From NCBI GenBank assembly GCA_021234155.1, contig JAJEKV010000164.1, forward strand, positions 938,783 to 1,002,782: a DNA stretch of 64,000 nt, read 5' to 3'. Below the pieces are notes generated by a model, which did not search any database, was not told the DNA's origin, and saw only the letters and a list, made by a program, of their open reading frames with translations. The DNA is from Isoetes taiwanensis (Eukaryota; Streptophyta; Lycopodiopsida; Isoetales; Isoetaceae). The translations under genes and the position numbers were made by a program. Positions 57,293-64,000 of this stretch are shown here, one piece after another (the stretch's first letter is position 1; each line of letters begins with the position of its first letter).

Positions 57293-60200
57293 TTATCTTT
57301 ATTCTATCTTATCTAGTTGTGAAGAAACTTCTTGCTATAGTGATCATAGAGACAAATGCATGATAGAATAGAGAATGAGAGATTGATTGCTATAGTGATC
57401 ATAGAGACAAATGCATGATAAAATAGAGAATGAGAGATTGATTGATCAATTGAACTGATAGCTACAATGATGATCAATTGATCCTTATATGAGATGCAGA
57501 AAATCCATACGCAGAAACTAGACTAGATTAATGCCATGAAATTGCATCAAGTAGGTCCACCGAGTTGGGTGAGTCCACAGCCCAACCTCCACCTGGCAAT
57601 TAACACTCCTGAGGAAGCCAATGGGGTGATGATCAACACTGTACTTTAGAATCTACTTGTGTCCGGCCTGAGCTAATTAACCTCGTGGTAGAATATGGTG
57701 TTGCTGCTTATGGAAGTTGGATTTGGTCATAGGGAGAAGTTTTGTGAACTAATCAGCTGCCATATCTTGGGTGCTGCAATGAGGCATAAGAATGCTGCCT
57801 TCCTGAACCTTTTCCCGCAGAAAATGATACCTGACCTTGACATGCGCAGACTTATTGTGAAACTTTGAATCTTTGGCCAAGCCAATGCCACTTCGATTAT
57901 CACAATAAATGGTGATGGGAAACTCCTACTGAAAGTCAAGGTCAAAGAGAATTTTGTGTAGCCATTTTGCTTCCTTGGCCGTTTCACAAGCGGCAATATT
58001 CTCAGCTTCCAAGACTACCGTATTTAGAGTCCGAGATGTGGTATATCCGGACTTGTTGGGTGGTATATCCGACCACCCATTTCCATGGTGGATTGGATTG
58101 CGCTGCAACAGATTATTTCTTGGAACTCAATGTGGTGATGCTGCCATGAAGGAGGAAGCAATATCCAGATGTGGATGTGTTATCCTCATAATTTCCTGTA
58201 TAATCAAAGAGTGTCCATGGAGCAAACTTGAAGTGGGATATAGTTGCTAAAAACGGAACGCCGTATATCTACTCCCACTATTATGTCTGAGCTTACCACA
58301 CTTTTGTCTGAGCTAACCACAATTTTTTGGCCAGGATAACCACGCGGTGAACTGAGCGTGGGACTATGTTTTGGCATGCTGATCTTTGAATAGAGCTTGC
58401 AATCAGCTTCTTGAGTAGTTTAATCTGGTGCAAACACCATTGGAATCGTCTTGTCAACCCCTACAAACCTCATTCTATCAAGAGAGTAGATGATTTGAGC
58501 ATGGATCAAGCAAGATCAGTGAAAAAACATGCAAAAACCGTTTTGAGCTGAAAACTATGTCCCGAAGTAGATTTATGGTCATCCCTAAAAACAATGCAGC
58601 GATTAGATGAGATAGCGCAGGACACGCTCGAGAGCATTCCAATGAGCTTGGCGGGGCTTGGCCATGAAATGGCTGAGAAGGCCTACAAAGATCAAGTCTA
58701 GTGGACACCATCAGATAATTTAAACATCCTATGATGCTTGGGTAAGGGCAAAGATCCATGGTGGCTGCAGGAGTGGCACATGGCTCAATGAAAGATGCAG
58801 ACCTGTGTCCATTGATGTTGCACAGCCATTGCTATTTAGCATGTCAAATTTGGTGAATACGTTGATGCTATCTCTTGATCAAGCCAAAAAAATGCGTTGG
58901 TTCAAATATATATGATTCGCAGGCAAAGCAACTGTGAATTTCATGCAAATCATGGATTGCAAACTTTTGAGCAAGCTGCACATTGAACCATTGCAGAGCA
59001 GGGACTGAATTGCTTACAATGATAGTATCATCAAACTGCCGGAGTTTCCTTGAGATAAAGATTAGTATCTACCGTGCCACTGTGAAAACCCAAATTAATA
59101 AAAGATTTGTCCATTTTCTATACCAGGCACGCGGAGCTTGTTTGAGACCGTATAGCCCTCTGTGGAGCTTGCACAAAAAGTGCTCAGAGCCTGGTGGTAT
59201 GTAATCTTCAGAGCTCAATATATAGTTCCTCCTGTATGTCTCCATTGTTAAAGGAAAGCGCCTTGAACGTCCATCTGGTGGATTTCCAGATCATGACGGT
59301 TGTCATAGCCAAGAGAATTCTGATGGTGGCTAATTTTATCATGGGGGAGAAAGTTTCCTCTTACTCAATACCTTCTACCTGGGAAAATTCGCGCGCCACT
59401 AACCTGGCTTTGAATTGGCTAGGACTGCCATCAGACCTTACTTTGATTTTGTACAACCACTTAGTGCCTACTACTCTTCTGCCATGTGGTAACATGCAGA
59501 GGGTCCATGCTTTATTTTCAGCCAGGAGTTGATTTCTGCATCCATTGTAAGTTTTTACTAGTAAGCATGCATATCCTAACAGGCCTGTTGATATGTAGCA
59601 GGAACCATGGGATCATGAAGATTCAAATGGGCTTGGTGATCGTTTAATATCGTGCCAGTGGGTTTTCAGGTGCATTGAGACTGACGGGTAGGTACAGCTT
59701 GAGGTGAAGGCTCCATAGCAGCAACAACAACAGGGGCAAATGGTGAAGCATTATTGAGTTATAGTTCTTGTGTGAAAGATGGAGCAGGGTTGGAGAGAGG
59801 ACCAGTGGCAAATGTTGAGGAAGGAGTGGTGGTAAGAAAAACTGGAAGTTCAACCAAATCTTCGAGTTTGAAATATGGATTCAAAAGGATGTAGCCAAGC
59901 TGATACTGAAAAAATTGCACATATTTGCTATAGAAAAATGTTTGGTGAGTGGATCAAATGGTTTGTAGCCCTTTTGTGGTTGAATACCCTATGAAGATGG
60001 GTGGATGACTACGAGGATTGAAGGCATTTTTTTAAAGGGTGTTTGAGGAGCAGGGCATTAGATATATAACCAAAGACTTATAAATGAATGAGACATGGCT
60101 TTTCATAGGTCCTAATGTTCAATGATGGAGGCGCATTTGGAGACCAAGCAATTTCAAATGTAAGTTCCCAAAAAACTTTAGGAAGTTGAATACGATCAAG

Positions 60201-60400
60201 AAGGCAACGTGCATGGTTTTTGAGGGTTTTGTTCATGCGCTCAGCTAGCCCGTTTTGCTGGGAATTTACTGCCACAATGGTTTGACTCTAGGTCATGCGA
60301 TTGCAAAAAATTGAAAAATTCCTTATAGCAGTACTCACTGATACGAACTTCCCTGAACACATGAATAAACATAAGAACTTTTACACAGATTAGTAGCCAA
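57293..60400 (-). pseudogene. Ty1/copia integrase-RT-RNase H, copy 2, uninterrupted
   Basis: On the minus strand integrase (60,275-60,078) leads through the linker to RT (59,545-59,194, starting MDAEINS) and RNase H (about 58,020-57,810), then the LTR start near 57,580. It shows the contiguous state that the 14.6-kb element disrupted in copy 1. Stops are shared with copy 1, so the element was already dead before the duplication. Confidence 0.82.
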
Positions 60401-60828
60401 ATCCTTATTCAAAGGAGCTCTCCACCCAATCGGGCCACTCAGCTAGCAACATCAGGCTGGAACATAAAGACAGTATATGGCAATCAGCTTCCACTAGTAG
60501 CTCCTCCCTTGAGCTAGCAGACCTCAATATGATACACCAGTTAGGTTTAGGGATAGTAAAGAGTTACTAAACAAGATCAACAGAAGCTCTTAGAATCAGA
60601 TTCAAGAGCTAAGAGTTAAGCAGTCTTCTTTGACCTCCAGTCACTCTTTCTGCCATTTCTCTCTCATTTAGATGAATCAAAAAATTGCTGCACTAATCCT
60701 AAAACTAGACTCCAAATCGGTTCCAGAAAAGTATATACCCAAATCCGATCTATGGTTGCGGAGATATTGCCAATTAAAGTTTTGGTTCCTTTTATAGAAG
60801 TCTCTGCGACTTTAGCCTTCTTTGGCCT

Positions 60829-62400
60829 GCCTTTGCCTTTGCCTTTGCCTTTGTCTTTGCCCAGGCTTTAGACCCCGCCACTCAATGATTGACCATATCT
60901 TTATACTACGGGCACTGATTGAAGACAGCCGAAACCATCGGCAGAACTTGTATTGCTGCTTTGTGGATTTCGCGAAGGCTTTCGATACGGTCCCCCGGGA
61001 AAAGCTGTGGGCTAGACTGCGTCAACTGGGGCTGCCGCTGCCTGTGCAGAATGCCATATACAGGCTGTATGAGAGTTGTTTACACTTTTTGGCCTCTACA
61101 TTGACCAGTTAGAGCCCTGGCTTACTGAGCATGGGGGGGATGGCATACAGCTTTTGCATCAGGTCATCCGCCAGCTCATTTATGCGGACGATGTTGACCT
61201 TCTGGCCCACACCCCAGAAGCTATGCAGTCTCATCTGGATGCCCTGGACACATTCTGCCAGGTTACGGACATGCGCATGAATCTAGCCAAGACCAGGGTG
61301 GTTCTCATATCCTCTTCACGCCACCCCACGCCTCCTGCACTCACATATCGAGGACAGCCTGTGGAGGTCACGCCCATCTACAAGTACCTAGGGGTGGAGT
61401 TCCCCTCCTCGCTCTGTTGGGAGACGTCCATCCGCGTGGGTGACAATGACAGCTGGAAAGCGCTTTATGCCATGCGAACAACAAGTCACCTGGCGGGAGC
61501 TCCATGATTGGGGCCATCGGTCACATCTGTTTTGGGCTGGTCGAGCCCAATTTTGTCATACATGCGAGAATTCGGTTTGGGGCCCGGTCGTCTCTTTGGC
61601 GACCTGGAATGAGGAGAAGGCATTTTTGGTACGGGCACTTGGGGTGAAACCTTCAGAAAGTGGTTAATATGGGCGATGCTAGTCTCCCGCACCTGGCTTA
61701 CGTTGTGGCAATGGGCCCGCAGTGGCTAGGGCCCGTTGGAGGGGTAAGAGAGATCAATGGTTCGCCAGATGGAATGTGCAGGAGCACAGATGCGTGCAGG
61801 TGGACACAAAGGCCGATCATGACAGCCTGCGGGAATACCTGGACGCTTGCTTCCTTGGCAAGCTCTGGGACCCCGACGCTCTAGAGCAGGTCAAAACGTC
61901 CCATTACAAGGAGCACATCAACCCCGCGTTGGCCCAGGGCCCGCAACTCTACCTGCGTTCCTAGCTGCCCCTGAAAAAGCGCAGACTCATTGCCTCCATT
62001 CGTCAGTGCTGTCAAACGGGTGCCACTGAGGATGAGTCTCACACTTTCCAGAGTTACCCAGGATTCACTCGGATCGGGCGGATCACGTTCCTTAGTGCGG
62101 CTGGACTAGCCCCCTACGCCCTAGGGTCGTACATTCGAGGTAATGCATTGGATGCGAGCCCACCTTTGCCCCCACCTAGCTGCTCGCTGATCAGGCACTA
62201 TGGGTACTGTACATGAGTGTATATATTCGTGTGTTTGGCGTTTAGGTATATTGGAGCAGTTTGTCGACAAAGCTGATTTTCGCCACGGTTTTCCTCGAAA
62301 ACCCGCCGGGCGGGGTTTTTAATCCGGGTAGTAATCCGCTTGCTGTGCTTTTGTATTGGGTCCCATAGACCGATTGGTCTCCGTGGACGATAAAAATACC
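60829..62400 (+). pseudogene. LINE reverse transcriptase, copy 2
   Basis: Better preserved than copy 1. After four CCTTTG units, GFRPRHSMIDHIFILRALIE, YCCFVDFAKAFDTVPREKLW to 61,112; then from 61,076 LYIDQLEPWLTEHGG, RQLIYADDVDLLAHTPEAM, KYLGVEFPS to 61,507. The zinc-type C-terminus near 62,000-62,060 has lost one Cys (QSY instead of QSC). Ends GATAAAAATAC then (CTTC)n at 62,397-62,425. Confidence 0.83.
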
Positions 62401-62799
62401 TTCCTTCCTTCCTTCCTTCCTTCCTTTGCCTTTTGTTCCGAACCATGATATATACTAACTCTATATGATTTTGCCCAATGCAGAATCATCTTGGCCACTC
62501 CCCCGAGCTCATTGTTGGATATTAACCTTAAATCATATCAATTCCTTCCCTTCTCAAAAGCAACTGACCTCAGTTGCATTGAATACAACTTTCAGGTTCT
62601 CGTTAACATCCACTTTAACATGAAGATTATTAGCCTTCATAATTTTTATGAACCATTGACAGTATTATAATTCTGTTAAGGCTACTCCCGTAATATAATA
62701 TTATTATCAACTCATGGTCACCACCTCCTCGTGGCTTCCACCTTGGTTCATGATACCTCTTGTTCGTTATTTTTGTGTCTACCATCTACTTGTAGTTTT

Positions 62800-63054
62800 C
62801 ACATACTAGTGGTTTTCACATACTAGTGGTTGCCACCTACTCGTGGGTCAGTAATTCTTGGTTACCACCTACTCGTGGACCAATTTAGTTCTTGGTTGCC
62901 ACCTACTCGTGGACCAATTTAGTTCTTGGTTGCCACCTACTCGTGGACCAATTTAGTTCTTGGTTGCCATGTGATCCCCATCTACTCATGGGTCTCTTTC
63001 TGCTGTGATTACCACCTACTCGTGGGTCACATTCACTTGTGATTACCACCTCCT
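62800..63054 (+). repeat. CCACCTACTCGTGG minisatellite, copy 2
   Basis: Same unit as at 55,980, with one more full 34-base unit. Confidence 0.8.
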
Positions 63055-63058
63055 CGCA

Positions 63059-63663
63059 CCATGGAATAAATTACTAATCGCATATTTCTTATTAGCTAAA
63101 ATGACTTTAGCTAAACTTGCTCGATATTAATCCCAAAACTTTCTGTGGTTTAGCTAAACTCTATACATTTTTCCTCTCATACTTTCTAGTGTTTAGCTAA
63201 ACTAACCCAAACATCAACCCAAAAATTTCTATGGTGTGGTCAACAGAAAATATTAAGTCAAATCACAATACTTTTTTTTAATTGTTTCCACTTAATTTAG
63301 TCATTTTCTTTGTGAAAACATTTTTAAATAATGATAACTAGCAAAGTCTAGGACCCAAATTAATTCATAATGCTAGAAATTAAATTACTAATCATATATT
63401 TCTTATGAACTAGAACAATGTTAGCTAAACTAGCCTGAAATTCATTCTAAAAGTTTCTATGGTTTAGCTAAACAATACCAATTTTCACTCTCTTACTTTC
63501 TAGCATTTGGCTAAAGAGCTTTAGGGTTGGTGCAGTCCCGAAAAAAGTTAAGCTACAATTATTAATTTTTTTCCAATTTTTTCCATTTACTTTAGCCATT
63601 TTTTTTTGAAAATGTGCTAAAAAATCGCCAAATAGCTAAGTTTAGCCCTTAAATTATTCCATG
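63059..63663. mobile_element. MITE-like insertion with TTTAGCTAAA motifs
   Basis: Bounded by CCATGGAATAAATT (63,059) and AATTATTCCATG (63,652-63,663), an imperfect inverted pair, and it interrupts the CTCGTGG minisatellite. Inside are about eight TAGCTAAA motifs. Non-coding. Confidence 0.5.
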
Positions 63664-63775
63664 ATATCCACTTGTGATTACCTCCCACTCGTGGATCACA
63701 TTCACTCGTGATTACCACCTACTCGTGGATCACATTCACTCGTGATTACCACCCACTCGTGGATCACTTTGAATA
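63664..63775 (+). repeat. Minisatellite continuation
   Basis: Four units of about 30 bases (ACTCGTGGATCACATTCACT with GTGATTACCACC), the same family as before the MITE-like insertion. The last 225 bases of the window show nothing I can name. Confidence 0.75.
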
Positions 63776-64000
63776 ATATACCCCTTTTAAATTGATTCAA
63801 AATATAGTGGGTTCTCCTACTAAAGCAATTCAAGTCTTACATGGTTAAATAGTATCCAATTGAAGTTTTCCCTCAAGAATAACTTCATTCTTAGAATTCT
63901 TGAAACACTGGTTCCCTTTTCACGTATTGCATCATAAGTCCCACATGCATCTAACTTCCTCGGTTACTCTGCATGTGTATCTACAAAACTATCTCATGAC

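Larger units (their letters stand above)
34755..63054. repeat. Tandem segmental duplication, about 6.9 kb, copy 1 invaded
   Basis: Copy 1 is 34,755-38,126 plus 52,690-56,174 (about 6,853 bases once the 14.6-kb insertion and its TTGT are removed). Copy 2 is 56,175-63,054. The join at 56,174/56,175 fuses minisatellite (ACCTCCT) to a point inside the LTR (TAGCATGTAC) with one base of shared sequence. Each copy holds an LTR end, a copia pol fragment, a LINE and minisatellite in the same order. Confidence 0.88.

Overview
This is a transposon-dense stretch of nuclear DNA from a land plant. Supporting evidence: a ferrochelatase with GT-AG introns and a C-terminal chlorophyll-binding-type helix, an ATL-type RING-H2 protein, LTR retrotransposons primed by initiator tRNA-Met, Helitrons and telo-box-like motifs. 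Introns of 80-270 bases and low ordinary-gene content do not fix the lineage, and I do not name a species. Almost every base belongs to, or is broken by, a mobile element.

Region 1 (1-7,750, minus strand) is the 5' part of a Ty3/gypsy-type LTR retrotransposon. In transcription order it has an LTR (7,750-6,187), a tRNA-Met primer binding site (6,185-6,173) and a leader with two matched hairpins. Next comes an intact ORF ending in a complete histone H3 fold, then an acidic gene joined by a predicted intron, then a further exon. Frameshifted gag, a CCHC knuckle and the aspartic protease follow, and pol runs off the window. The histone H3 fusion inside a retrotransposon is the most striking observation here.

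Region 2 (7,751-12,621) holds a short rolling-circle-like element, a RING-H2 gene lacking its 5' end, the 3' end of a minus-strand Helitron and a C2-like gene fragment. Region 3 (12,622-35,871) is one LTR retrotransposon with almost no coding capacity. Its 5' LTR contains a Helitron, its interior contains a second, and its 3' LTR is split by a 10.9-kb TIR element (23,738-34,605). That TIR element contains a Helentron-like element (25,696-32,779), which carries a nearly whole ferrochelatase gene. A MITE interrupts the last ferrochelatase exon.

Region 4 (34,755-63,054) is a tandem duplication of about 6.9 kb made of LTR end, a Ty1/copia pol fragment and a LINE. Copy 1 was invaded by a 14.6-kb TIR transposon (38,127-52,689); copy 2 preserves the empty site. 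The 14.6-kb element has a transposase-like gene, a DUF8039-like double-domain gene, an unfamiliar plus-strand gene and two paralogous mini-genes. Its termini (AAG...CTT, 4-bp target duplication) match those of the 10.9-kb element, so the two look like autonomous and non-autonomous partners of one family. Region 5 (to 64,000) is minisatellite plus a MITE-like insertion.

Relative order of events: copia fragment and LINE; then the LTR retrotransposon; then the tandem duplication; then the 14.6-kb insertion in one copy only. The 10.9-kb insertion lies in the LTR stretch outside the duplicated part, so its timing relative to the duplication is not fixed.
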